A DNA stretch of 58,165 bases from contig JAADVB010000108.1 in NCBI GenBank assembly GCA_023334545.1, forward strand, positions 1-58,165, read 5' to 3'. Position numbers and translations under genes: made by a program. Below the pieces are notes generated by a model. It saw only the letters and a list, made by a program, of their open reading frames with translations. It made no database searches and was not told where the DNA came from. Below are positions 21,344 to 32,100 of the stretch, one piece after another. The first letter of the stretch is position 1. Each line of letters opens with the position of its first letter. Origin of the DNA: Salisapilia sapeloensis. Taxonomy: Eukaryota; Oomycota; Peronosporomycetes; Peronosporales; Salisapiliaceae.

Positions 21344-21791
21344 ATGAGCTCCCGAGCCTTGACGCATGCGCTTCGTGGTGCACCAAGACGTGCAGCCATG
21401 GCGACTCGTGGTGGTCACCACCAGTTGCCCCCACCGCCGTTCGCACGTCTACCGGCTCCGAAGCAGCCTCTGCATGAGGAAGCTGAGCTCGTCTGGAGCG
21501 ACGGCGTTGCTCCCGAAACTTTGATCGACTTTGACGCACCACACATTCCGAAATACCAGGCCCTCAAGCACTTCTTCGTGGCCATGGGCGGACTCATGAC
21601 ACTCATGGGCGTCGTCACGCTGTACAACCCGGACTCGGTCCGGCAAGCGGTATGTCTTAACTGTTAGCTAGCTAGCTGTTATATAATCGATATTGATGCC
21701 CTGTGTACAGGATAACCGCGCGAACACGCTGCCAGACCTCAGTTGGGAGCTCGGTGAAGCGGATGAACCGGCAGGTGAAATGGACGAGTAA
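21344..21791 (+). CDS. Probable mitochondrial complex I subunit (NDUFB8-like)
   Basis: Exons 21344-21649 and 21711-21791 give 128 residues. The N-terminus (SSRALTHALRGAPRRAAMAT) is Arg-, Ala- and Ser-rich without acid residues, a typical mitochondrial targeting peptide. It is followed by a Pro-rich segment, the region LVWSDGVAPETLIDFDAPHI, one TM helix (FFVAMGGLMTLMGVVTLY) and an acidic tail. This layout and the central motif resemble the NDUFB8/ASHI subunit of NADH:ubiquinone oxidoreductase, but similarity is modest and the call is tentative. The 3' end faces ClpP with a gap of only 38 bp. Confidence 0.55.
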
Positions 21792-21829
21792 AGGGAACTA
21801 GGAGAAGCGAAACAAGTTGGACACTTTTC

Positions 21830-22598
21830 TTAGTTGTTATCTCCGTCTCGAGATGGACTCGATCGATTGTGCATGATGTCGTCAATTAAGCCAAACTCGA
21901 TCGCAGCATCCGTGTCCATGAATAGATCTCGCTCCATTGCTTTTTCAATCTGCTCAATCGTTTGACCCGTGTGGTGCGCATACAACGAGTTCAATCTAAT
22001 CGCGTACAGGTGTGAAGGTTATGCACATGCGTTAGAGGTAGAAGGATGCTGATGTACCTAGAGCGTAGTTTGATGATCTCTTCGGCGTGGATCGCAATGT
22101 CACTTGCTACGCCCTGCGCTCCTCCGGACGGTTGATGGATCATCATCTAAGAAAATAAATCTTTCTTAGATGCATTATTTCCTACAGACACCAGCCTACA
22201 CGTACCCTGGCGTTCGGGAGGGCAAAGCGGCATCCGGGTGCACCTCCTGCAAGTAGAAGCGTGCCCATGGACATGGCTTGACCCATGCACAAGGTGTTCA
22301 CACGTGGATTGATGTATTGCATCGTGTCATATATAGCTAATCCGGAGGACACGACGCCTCCAGGGCTGTTCACATACATGAAGATGTCTTTCTCCGGATG
22401 TTCCGACTCGAGGAAGAGCAATTGTGCCGTCACGAGCGATGACATGTTGTCATCGACTGCGCCATGGACGAATACGATGCGCTCTTTGAGCAGTCGAGAG
22501 TAGATGTCAAAGACACGTTCGCCTCGAGGACTCTGTTCGAGCACCATGGGCACGAGTGAGCCGACAAAGTCTCGGAAACGCTTCCCGACGACTGTCAT
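21830..22598 (-). CDS. CLPP: ATP-dependent Clp protease proteolytic subunit (ClpP), mitochondrial type
   Basis: Three exons: 22206-22598, then from 22146 down to the CGC TCT AG donor near 22056, then from near 21995 down to 21830. ClpP forms the double-heptamer peptidase used with ClpX in the mitochondrial matrix. The catalytic triad is present: Ser in [14 protein letters not shown], His in [12 protein letters not shown] directly after intron 1, and Asp in [13 protein letters not shown]. The oligomerisation helices are complete. The N-terminus begins [11 protein letters not shown] and lacks an obvious targeting peptide, so a further 5' exon is possible. The 58-bp first intron ends inside a perfect 11-bp hairpin. 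Confidence 0.9.
22144..22172. repeat. 11-bp inverted repeat covering the ClpP intron 1 acceptor
   Basis: CATCTAAGAAA (22144-22154) and TTTCTTAGATG (22162-22172) form a perfect stem with a 7-nt loop. On the minus strand the left arm contains the TTTCTTAG splice acceptor of ClpP intron 1 and the first ATG of exon 2. Ten base pairs of the stem are identical to the hairpin between EMC7 and acylphosphatase. Confidence 0.85.
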
Positions 22599-23349
22599 TG
22601 GGGCTTCTTTCGGATATGAAAAGCGGTATTTTTGTTGGTTGGAAATAGTATTTGATAGCTTTACTTATTAGAATCAAATTAATTATATATATATGAATAA
22701 TTACTTGGTCGAATGCAGTTTGATCGGGTACTTGGCTGTTTCGTACTCCCATTGTATAGTACAAGTAGCTTGCTACTACTTGAATAGTAGATAGGTTCTA
22801 TAGATCACTTAATTGTGTGTAGAAAGTAAAATTTGGAAGATAGTGGACTTGGAAAAGAAACGATGAAAAGTTTAGCTTTGCATTATTAAATATGTGGAAA
22901 GCTACATACGCCCGCGTACTGCATAGATCATAAACATGGCGAGACCATTGTTCATCCGTTAGTGAGAAGCGAAATTACATTGCACGCTACAAATGAAAGC
23001 GTAAGAGGAAAGAGACGACGATGCAGAGATTTTGGGGCTCTAATGCTGCGTACATTTGCTTGTTTGTTGTTTCACTTCAGCCGTTGAACTGACGCAAAGA
23101 GCGGCTGATTCTCCTTCCAAGAAGACTTTCATGTATGCATAGAGCCGATGAAGGCGGCAAAGGCTACTTGCAAGCAGTCAGCATAGACAAAATCTAGTAT
23201 ACAGACCGTCGTAGCGACATAGTCTGGCGGCGTTTGATTACACCGCATTCGATCCTTTTCCAACCAGCTCGGAGCCGTACATGGACGACATCACATAGCA
23301 AAAGCAAAACCAAAAACAATTAACACGCGAAATAAAAGAGAAACGATAT
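22599..23349. other. Intergenic between ClpP and ZNHIT3-like genes
   Basis: About 0.75 kb between two genes on the minus strand. It must hold the ClpP promoter, and possibly a missing 5' exon with a targeting sequence. A short AT-rich run (ATATATATATG) lies near 22685. No gene was recognised. Confidence 0.4.
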
Positions 23350-23918
23350 CTATAAAAGAGTCTAAATGCATTAAGATATCATGGATGCTTCTGAGCCTAT
23401 CAACCATTGTAATCAGCTTGCAATACCATGTAGACTAGTACAAGAAACATACCTCATCCAAAGCTTCATACATAAAGCTAGAGAAGGATGGGTCTAGCAT
23501 CGCTTTCTCCAATTCCTTTACACGATCATTGCTATTATAGACCTACAAATATTTACGTTAGTACTTGAAAGCATCTGTCTTCGATAAATTTGCTAGCAAC
23601 CTTGCTCAACACGTTCTGAAAAGCCGGGCTCTGCAGTTTCTGCAGAACACTAGGACAAGCCCTAAGATGTTCCAATTGGTCTGTCGTCAATTTTGTAGTA
23701 TCCACATTCGATGGTATGGCTGATGGCGCTGGAACCGGCTTGGCTTCATTGGCCGTGGATGCAGCAGCAGTACTCGGTGCAGCTTTATCCGTCGTACGCG
23801 TACAAGACGTCTCCTTGTGTTTCTTGCAGCATAGTAGACTACAGTACGGTGCTCTACAGGTTGGACACTTGTACTTGGCATCGGCCACAGCACATATCTC
23901 GCATGCTTTACTCGCCAT
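23350..23918 (-). CDS. HIT-type zinc finger protein, ZNHIT3-like
   Basis: Exons 23601-23918, 23453-23542 and 23350-23361 (a tiny last exon) are in phase, 139 residues. The N-terminal zf-HIT domain has the eight-ligand pattern CEICAVADAKYKCPTCRAPYCSLLCCKKH followed by Cys. An Ala/Pro/Thr-rich linker leads to the C-terminal helical module (LTTDQLEHLRACPSVLQKL, then VKELEKAMLDPSFSSFMYEALDE). ZNHIT3/Hit1 helps assemble box C/D snoRNPs together with NUFIP. Intron 1 has a perfect TACTAAC branch site. The last exon encodes only three residues, so its acceptor is less certain than the rest. Confidence 0.82.
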
Positions 23919-24062
23919 CGCACTCGTTCTCTTTTTCGTATATCAAATTGGTGTTTTAAATGTCGCTTGTACTGAAAGTGTTAAAGGCACATTCGTGCGA
24001 CCGACGATCGTTTTTCCACGAAATATCAAACGATTTAAACCCAACTCCATTTGAAATATAAC

Positions 24063-25650
24063 ATGCTCGAGCTCGAGTGCGTCGCGCAGCAGTATGCTTG
24101 GGGAAAAACTGGTGCTTCTAGTGCCGTCGCGCAATTAAAAGTTCGCTCGAGTGCAATTGAATGGTGCATCTATTAGTAGTCTAATGATGGGGCATTTTGT
24201 GCAGGATGCCGCCGATTCATCCTTTTCCATCGACGACGTGGCCCCCTACGCCGAATTGTGGTAAGCACTAGAGCACCCAGATGATGTCTGCAACTACGAA
24301 CTACTTCAAATGCAATAGGATGGGGACGCATCCGAGTGGTCCATCCAAGGTCAAACGAAATAATGAAGCGTCCGAGCTTTTGAGGGATTACATTCAAGTA
24401 CGGTCACTTTGCCGACTAGATCATCTACACTATACATTAACACGCTCATGCTCTACTAGTCTAACCCAGAGACTCTGGGTACGACCACGGGTGATATACC
24501 CTACCTTTTCAAAGTCCTCTCCGTCCAAAAAGCATTGTCCATCCAGGTACCTTGCACAGTATACTCGGTCCCCCCTTTTGTTTCTAACATTACACGCGGC
24601 AGGCGCATCCTGACAAGAAACTAGCCGAGCAACTTCATGCAAGTCATCCGGACATTTATAAAGATCCGAATCATAAGCCAGAGATGACGATTGCCCTTAC
24701 ACCCTTCGAAGCACTGTACGCAATTGCCGATGCACTCATTGCACATAACGCTTACGTTGCTTTAGTTGTCAATTTCGGGATGTCAGTGTCATTGCAGAGT
24801 ATCTCGACCATGTCCCTGAATTAAGTGCTCTCGTCGGCGAACAAGGTACCTCTTCTATACAGAAACCTATTGAACTATCCAATATTAATCTTATGGCGAC
24901 ATCAAGTTGCTTCGGAGCTCAAGATGAATCCAGATAGAGCGACGCTAGTGAAATTCTTCCATGCTTTTATTGATTCTTCTTCGGACAATATTAAAGCGCA
25001 AATGAGTGCTCTCCTCTCTCGTCTTCGATCTCGATCGGAACTGTCGAATGTAGAGCAGTGGGTACTTCGTCTGAACGAACAGTTTCCAAACGACATCGGT
25101 TGCTTTTGCCCATACCTGCTGAACATCGTCACGCTTCAACCAGGCGAAGCAATGTTTCTGTCTGCGAATGAACCACATGCATATCTCACTGGTGATTGCA
25201 TCGAGTGCATGGCTTGCTCCGACAATGTCGTCCGAGCTGGTCTCACACCCAAGTTCATCGACAAGCGCACACTTTGCGACATGCTCACCTACAAGTAACT
25301 TAAACCTTGCTCTACAATCCATCGAACTCGTTTAAATCATTTGCAACAGCATGGGCGCGCCATCGGTCATGAAAGGAAACAAGTTGGACGACTCTCTACG
25401 CTTGTACTCTGCACCTGTCCCAGAATTTCAACTAGAAGCATTGGACGTTGCCGCTGGCGCAAATTACTCTCTACCTCAACGTCAAGGCCCATCCATCCTC
25501 TTGATCATCCAAGGCAAAGCGACAGCAAAAGCAAGCGCTGGTTCATTGGTAAAAGGAAAAGTATTCTTTGTCCCAGCAGGAGAAATTGTCGACCTCCAGT
25601 GTGAAAGTCACTTGGTAGCTTATCGTGCTTGTCCGAATGAAACTGAATAA
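24063..25650 (+). CDS. Mannose-6-phosphate isomerase, type I (class I PMI)
   Basis: A gene of at least seven introns. Exon 1 is 24063-24140, exon 2 is 24205-24260, exon 3 is 24319-24397, and further exons run through 25296 and from about 25350 to the stop at 25650; the junctions read cleanly (for example ALCQFRDV and TYNMGAPSV across introns). PMI interconverts fructose-6-phosphate and mannose-6-phosphate, feeding GDP-mannose for glycosylation. Zinc ligands and active-site motifs are seen: [26 protein letters not shown], the [20 protein letters not shown] box and [13 protein letters not shown] with the catalytic Arg. The C-terminal cupin half is complete. It converges on the NEK kinase with a 53-bp gap. 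Confidence 0.92.
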
Positions 25651-25703
25651 TGCAGGAAACAATCTTTTTATCAAAATGCAACGACAACTTGTCCAAGATG
25701 TAC

Positions 25704-27275
25704 TCATATCTCACTTCCATTATATTCCCATGCTTCAAAGCTAAAGCGAGTTTGCTTCTTTGGCGTCGGTGAACATGATGGCGCTGGCTGGCATGCGATC
25801 GCACTTGGCGTTCGCACTAGCGTCGGCCTCGTGGATTTCGGTGTATCCCACGCATGTTTAAACGGAAACTCTGTATCTTCGTATTCGTATACTTCCGTAC
25901 TGTTGTCGTCAATATCTTCACTGTCATCCGTATCATCGTCCACTATCTCGTCTCCACTGTAAATGTTCTCGAAGTCTTCATACGAGACTGAGCTGTCGTC
26001 ATCACTCCCGTCTTCACTACAGCTTTCTGCCTCCAACTGCAACTCCCGGAGGATGGAGCTTTCCGTAAGTGACGTATTGCTATTAAAGCTCGATGGACAT
26101 CTTGGATTCGATAGGCTTCCCATCAATGTGGACCATTTATCAAACGATCCAGCTGACATGAGCACAGGCACATCCATCGATTCGCTTACTTGGTTCGATT
26201 GCTGTCGAAGTTTCCGTTTACTCGCTCGAGGAGACGTCGTGAGGCTACCTTTCAAAGGCAATCGGAAACTATTGCCCCATTCTTCATTGTATTCTTGTTG
26301 AAAGTTCATATTGAAAAGCGAGTCGTCTTCCTTGAGGGACGCAAGGCTATTACTACTGCCGTGATTCGAAAAAGAAGGTTGACGACGTAGTTGTTGTCGT
26401 TGTTCGATGTGACCGCGGATATATGGGTGCATCAAGATCTTGTCCGCTGAAGGTCGTTTGGACGGATCTTTATCAAGTAATGCGCAGATCAAGCTGTTCA
26501 TCTCATTGTCAAATGATGGCGGCAACGGAGGAAACTATAGACGTTTTAACAGTAGCAAAACGATATGAGCATTACAGTTCGTAAAGACCAAATAGCTATA
26601 CGCAATTACCTCTTGTTCGACGATCTTTGGGATCAAGGCAATAATGTTGGGAGCATCAAAGGCATGCTCTAAAGCACACAATTCGTACAAGATACAGCCA
26701 AGAGACCATATATCACTTGAAAAGGAGTAGGGAGCACTATTACAAACTTCAGGACTCATAAAGTATGGCGTCCCGACCACTGTCTTTGCTTGCGATAAGG
26801 TCGAGTCGAGCGTTCGTGCGATACCAAAGTCGCCTAATTTGACGACATTGGCGGTCGTAAGAAAAATGTTACTCGTCTTGAGATCTCGATGGAGGATCTT
26901 GCGTGAATGCAAGTGACGGATCGCCGAGACCATCTGGATGAACCAGTCCAAGATCTGGGGGACTGGCAGTAGCCGCTTGGACGGCTCTTTGTGCGACTTG
27001 ATGAGAGCTGATAGATCACCACCTTCGCAGTAGGCCATGACCAGATGTAGGACATTTGTATGCACAAAGCTTTCTTTGTACTCGACGACGTTTGGGTGGT
27101 GTAGCGTCGAAAGTAGCTCTGCTTCATAGTGCGATTGTTTCTTCTCTTTCTCCGATAGCAGCTCGAGTGGAATCTTCTTGACAACAAACCATTGTTTCGT
27201 GATTAAGCTCTGCACAAGATGTGCCGAGCCATAGCTGCCTCGACCAATGCAACGAATCTCGTCGTACTTGTCCAT
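25704..27275 (-). CDS. NEK-family (NIMA-related) serine/threonine kinase
   Basis: Two exons, 26610-27275 and 25704-26534, about 498 residues. The start MDKYDEIRCIGRGSYG is the usual NEK start; the frame is open upstream to 27353. All kinase motifs are present: GRGSYGSAHLV (Gly loop), VVKKI (Lys), HRDLKTSNIFL (catalytic loop), DFGIAR (in place of DFG-LA/S), GTPYFMSPEV and KDPSKRPSADKIL. Insertion of SNIFL and MSPE rather than APE is typical of NEKs. The last 200 residues are low complexity with Ser-rich and acidic stretches and no recognised domain. NEKs act in cilia, centrosomes and mitosis; CEP290 lies 2 kb away on the other strand, which may be coincidence. Confidence 0.9.
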
Positions 27276-28576
27276 CGTAAGTTGCGATCTGGCATTCCTC
27301 TGCCTGGCCCTCCTTTTTTCTTCGGATTCGGCGGTTACAATGCATGCGAACAAAGAAGGATCTTGATAAGATCGCTAGAAATGCTTGTATCAAGCCTAAC
27401 GCACACAAGATTAGCCTATACACTAGCAGCATGTTTTCATGAACCGTTGGACCTGGAATCTTGTTCTAGAGCTCCGAATGTCCACTCGATCTGACCTCAC
27501 TTCAAGCTAACTTCAATCACCGAACCGTTTTCATTCGATGGCGTGCCTTTGCTACCTCGTTCGTCTGTCGTCCAGAGTGCTTGCTCGTTCTATCTTAGAT
27601 GATCCAAGTCTTTCTTGATCACCCATAACTTGTCTTCCTGCAATAGTCTACTTTGTAGCTAAACATTATATAAGCGTGTATCGATGTACTTTGGGATATG
27701 TCTGTCAAGACGGTACTAGGCTAGTGAATCATGTTTCTGCTATCACAGCTCGCACCAACCGTATCCTTGTAACTTAATCGATGTTAGGATCTTTTAACTT
27801 ACGATCACCAGCATGCAGTTATCTGCTCTATTATTACCAGCGGTATGCATCAACACTACTGGTAATAGCGTAGTACTGAAGCCATGTACCTTAGATACAA
27901 GACAGAAGGTATATCTAGCATTGCTCTTCTACTATAAACAAAATTTGATAGTAATGCAATAGCTGTCTTCGCGTTTCAATGCTTACTAGTTTGGATTTTA
28001 CACAGCGAGAGGCAGGCATCGCATCGTGCTCCCATCACCACTCAATGGATAATCTATTTAGCTATCAATAGGATAGATTATCTACAAGTTTCTTTATAAT
28101 AAGTATCTCCAACCCAGCGACTAGTACTTTGCTGACAGCACCATCCTCCAGATCCTATACTACTCGTATAATGCCATATTGTCTCGTCCGATAACAAGCC
28201 TGTGTGCCAGTACAAATGAAAGCACTCTTTGCTTTATTGACTGTTATTCATCCGCTAGATCGTACCAATAAACTGTCAATTTCTTATCTTCAATATCCAT
28301 CGATATAAAGTAGATAAAACCTCCCTCAACTCCGTATTGAACATGAAAATATACGCTCCTACCTACTAGACCTAGCCAACCATGCACTAACCCATGGATA
28401 CACAGAAGACATCCAATGCTATTCTACTGCCTCACTCAGTCGTCCCTGAAAGCCTACATCTACATTCAATACTTTTCGCTCTCTTTTTATAATAAAACAA
28501 AAGAAAACCTACAAATCGATGCAAAGCAACTCATTTTATTCTTTTTTCAAGTAAAATGAACCAGTCTGCAGACTTG
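27276..28576. other. Intergenic, nothing recognised
   Basis: About 1.3 kb between the NEK start and the NDUFS5 stop. It is AT-rich with no long open frame, no visible tRNA and no clear repeat. Confidence 0.45.
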
Positions 28577-28960
28577 TCAATGCCCTGGATTCGGTGCAGG
28601 TGCTTCTCCACGACGAGCGGCAGCATCCTGTTCATCCTTCTTTAGCGCGATAACGTTCAAACGCGAGAGCTATCATGATGACAAGTTAGATAAAAGCGCC
28701 GCATACAATAATCAATACCACGACATACTTCTTTCTTGTGGTGCAGACACTCGAGGTAGTCCTCCACTTCCTTGCCGCACTGGCCAGAGTACTCCGTGTT
28801 GTTCTAGTATCAAAGCGTGAGTATGGACCACCGAAAAATGTGGTTCATTGGCAGCACAACGCCAATTCTACAACAGCACACGTACGCTGCAATCCTCAAT
28901 GTCCTTCCAGAACTGATAGCATCGGCCTTCACGGCCCTTGAATCCAAATCCCGACGACAT
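28577..28960 (-). CDS. Complex I subunit NDUFS5-like (twin CX9C protein)
   Basis: Exons 28886-28960, 28729-28803 and 28577-28669 each have lengths divisible by three and give 80 residues. The twin CX9C pattern is exact: CYQFWKDIEDC in exon 1 and CGKEVEDYLEC in exon 2, followed by LHHKKELSRLNVIALKKDE. This matches the NDUFS5 (15 kDa, intermembrane-space side) subunit of NADH dehydrogenase, imported by the Mia40 pathway through its disulfide helical hairpin. The start MSSGFGFKGREGRC is the family start. It is far too short per exon to be noticed as an open frame. It is divergent from CEP290 with 155 bp between starts. Confidence 0.85.
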
Positions 28961-29115
28961 CCCTACCGGCCGCTGGTTCACGTATTTGAGGTCTGTAGTC
29001 CTCCACACTTGCTCACATACTCTATTCAAGTACTTTTATTTGCTATTTACACATCTACTACCTCTTAATAAAAGCCTTTCATGTTTTACATTATCTCTAC
29101 TGTATTACACTATAT

Positions 29116-32100
29116 ATGCAAATGGGATGTGTGAAATGTAAAAAGCCACAAGAGTCGCACAAACGTCGCGAAACGACGGGTGGCATGGCGATGGAGACCA
29201 AATGCGCTCGTCCTGAGTGTGTTTCAAGACGAGAGGAGCTCTCGCTTGTTAAGCGTGATCTTCAGGACCTAACGGATGAAAATGAGGTACTTCATGATCA
29301 ATTGGCTGATTTATCGCGTGAATATGAAGCTCAAAAGATGGATCTCGAGCAATTTACTATCGAAAATAAAGATTTAAAGAGTCATGTGGAGCAATACGCT
29401 TCTGAAATCGAGCATTTAAAGCAATTATCAAGTAATATACAGGATGAAAGTACAATACAGACACCTACTAGAGCAGAACAGGAAATACAGAGCTTAAAAT
29501 CTAAGAATGAGGAATTACAGGCACAATTAGCCACCTCTCATACTCCACAGGAGCCTACTAGAACACCTGAGAAGAGTCCATTAAGAAAGAGATCTACTGA
29601 AAAGCAAGGCAGAGAGCATTTAGACCACGAAGCCAAGTTAAATGAGCTTTATACGCTCTTAAAAGATAATGAACGACTTCGCTCTGACTTAACGCAGCTT
29701 CAGGACCAATTTGCGTTTATCAAACAAGACTCGGAGGAAAAAGACAGTGTCATCCTATCTCTCCGATCCTATCAGGAAGATTATGCTATTGCAATGGAAG
29801 AACAGACGCTTGAAATTCATCAATTACGGGTGAAAATCGAGCAATGTGAGCACCAGAAAGAACAGATCGAGAGCCAAATGCGTGACATGAGTGAACAGGA
29901 ACGCGATGTCGATCGAGTCGTTCAATCTACTCGTCAGAATTATGAAAAAGAAAAACATTATCTTGAATCGACCATCCAGTCATTACAAGAACAACTTGAT
30001 CAATCCACACGAGCTCTTCCTTCCAATCAATTCAAAACATATCAACGTCAATTAGAGACTTGGCAGCATAAACATGCTTCCCAACAAACCTATATCCTTC
30101 AGTTAGAAACAAAAGTTCAACAACAAGAATTAGATTTAGAAACTTTAATCGAATATATGGAACAAGATACATCGACAGATATGCATCTTGAAACAAGTGA
30201 AAAGCAGCATCTACAAGATATAAAGTCTCAATATCGACAAGAACGAATGTCTTATCAGACACAAATCAAAGAATTCCAATCGACAATTCATGATCTTGAA
30301 AATCAAAAAACACAAATTGAAATGAAATTAACCAAAGCACAGGACTGGAATGTACGATATGAAAAAGGAAATGGACTTGAAGCTTTGGCTGCTGCTCATG
30401 CGAAAGTCGAGAAAGAGCTTGTTGAACAGCAAGGAGCGAATGCACAGCTACGAGAGGAGCTTAATGGCTTTATTGACGCTGTTCAGAAGCTGCAGACGAG
30501 CTTTAGTCGACTAAAGACAGAGGTTGGGAAATCAGAGGACTTTAGCTATAGTGACTTGGAGCTAGAACAGCACGTAAAGGATGTACTTGAGGTCAAGGAT
30601 ACCGTTCTGAATCAACTTGAGGAAGAGCTACAACAGATAGAAAGGGAGAAGGAGAGGTTGGAAGGAGAGTTGAGGCACAAGACTCGTCTTGCTTCAGATA
30701 ATCTACAGCAAGTATATGGTCTTGATACGTCCTTGTGGAGCCAAGTCGAGACGTTTATAAAGCAGTTAAGTAAGGGTGATGAGAAGACGACACGAGATGT
30801 TGGTATCATGGTAAGCAGCAGTAAGCAAGTGAAGAGTATCGGTACAGAAACAGCGTTTGAAGACATGAACGACGTAGCTGATGAATCGGATGACACAAAT
30901 GAGGACGATATGGGGGACAACTCCGTTCCAATCACTTGTAATACGACCGTTATCACGCCACAGAAAGAGACCGTGGACGTTTGTTTAAACACAGATGATA
31001 TGACCAAAGTATCTCCAAGCCCGAAATTCGATCTAAAGTCCATCACATCGGCGGTACAAAAGGCAGTGGAGGACAAGTTGTCCACGTGGACGTTAATGCC
31101 CACCCACGACGCTACGTCCACCGCACTTGTCTCCACATCAACCTGTCAAACACATACACCTCTATCAGCAAAGTTTCGTCTTGCATTAGAAGAACTTGAA
31201 GAATTATCAGCAATCGATCATGTCCTTCAATCCCAACAGACACAAATAGCAACTACACATTCTCAATCAACTACTACCTCGTCTACTACCTCTCACGATA
31301 AAAAGAATCTTGAGCATCAACTAGATGACTTACAGACATACTGTCGTCGTCTCGAATCCAGTCTACATGTGATACAAAGTAGTTCCTACGATCGAATGAA
31401 AAAAGAGATTTTCCATCTAACCAAGTCACTCGCAGAGTTTGAAGTTGACAGTGCGAAACAGAAACGATGGATACAACAACTACAAGTAGACGTTCGTACT
31501 CGTACGGACGAAAGACTAAAGTTAGAGACATATTTTCAAAACATGATTCAGACACTAGAGCATCGTATTTTGTATTTAGACGGATATAAACAAACATCTG
31601 AAGCTCTTCTCAAACGAATGGAAGCAGAATTACGACAAAGCGTTTCCATGAAAGAATTAGAGAAAGCGGAACGTCAGGTCATTTCGTTAAAGTCCCATAC
31701 GGCAGATGTGACCAAGCAGTTAGCACAGGCAAAGATCAAGTACCTTGATCTCCGCCATCTTCCTGCCAAACTCGACAAGCTTCAATATGAGCATGATCTC
31801 TTACTAGTAAAGGCATCCAGTACCTCTTCCTCCTATGCTCCTGATCCGAATGAAGAGCTACGACGACAGAACCAGGCACTAGTGCAGCAGCTCCAGCGAC
31901 AGGAAGATGAGTTCTTCAAGGAAGAGATGCCATCTATAGAGCCATCGACAAGCCGCTTGGAAGAAGAGAACCAGACGCTCTTCACTCGCGTCGTCGAGGT
32001 AGAGCAAATGTACGAGAGTTTAGCACGAGAGAATGTCAAGTACAAGGAACTAGCGTCTATAGCAGCCAAGCAAGCTTCATCTCTTTCTAAAAAACAGCAG

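Noticed and set aside
21664-21677. TTAGCTAGCTAGCTG palindromic run
   Set aside because: A short AGCT microsatellite inside an intron; nothing suggests function.
27490-28560. tRNA or rRNA genes in the larger gaps
   Set aside because: No cloverleaf with the conserved GGTTCRA T-arm and matching acceptor stem could be built by eye.
30612-31136. 174-codon minus-strand frame inside the CEP290-like gene
   Set aside because: Shadow of the long coding exon; low-complexity Ser/Val content reflects the complement of the coiled coil.
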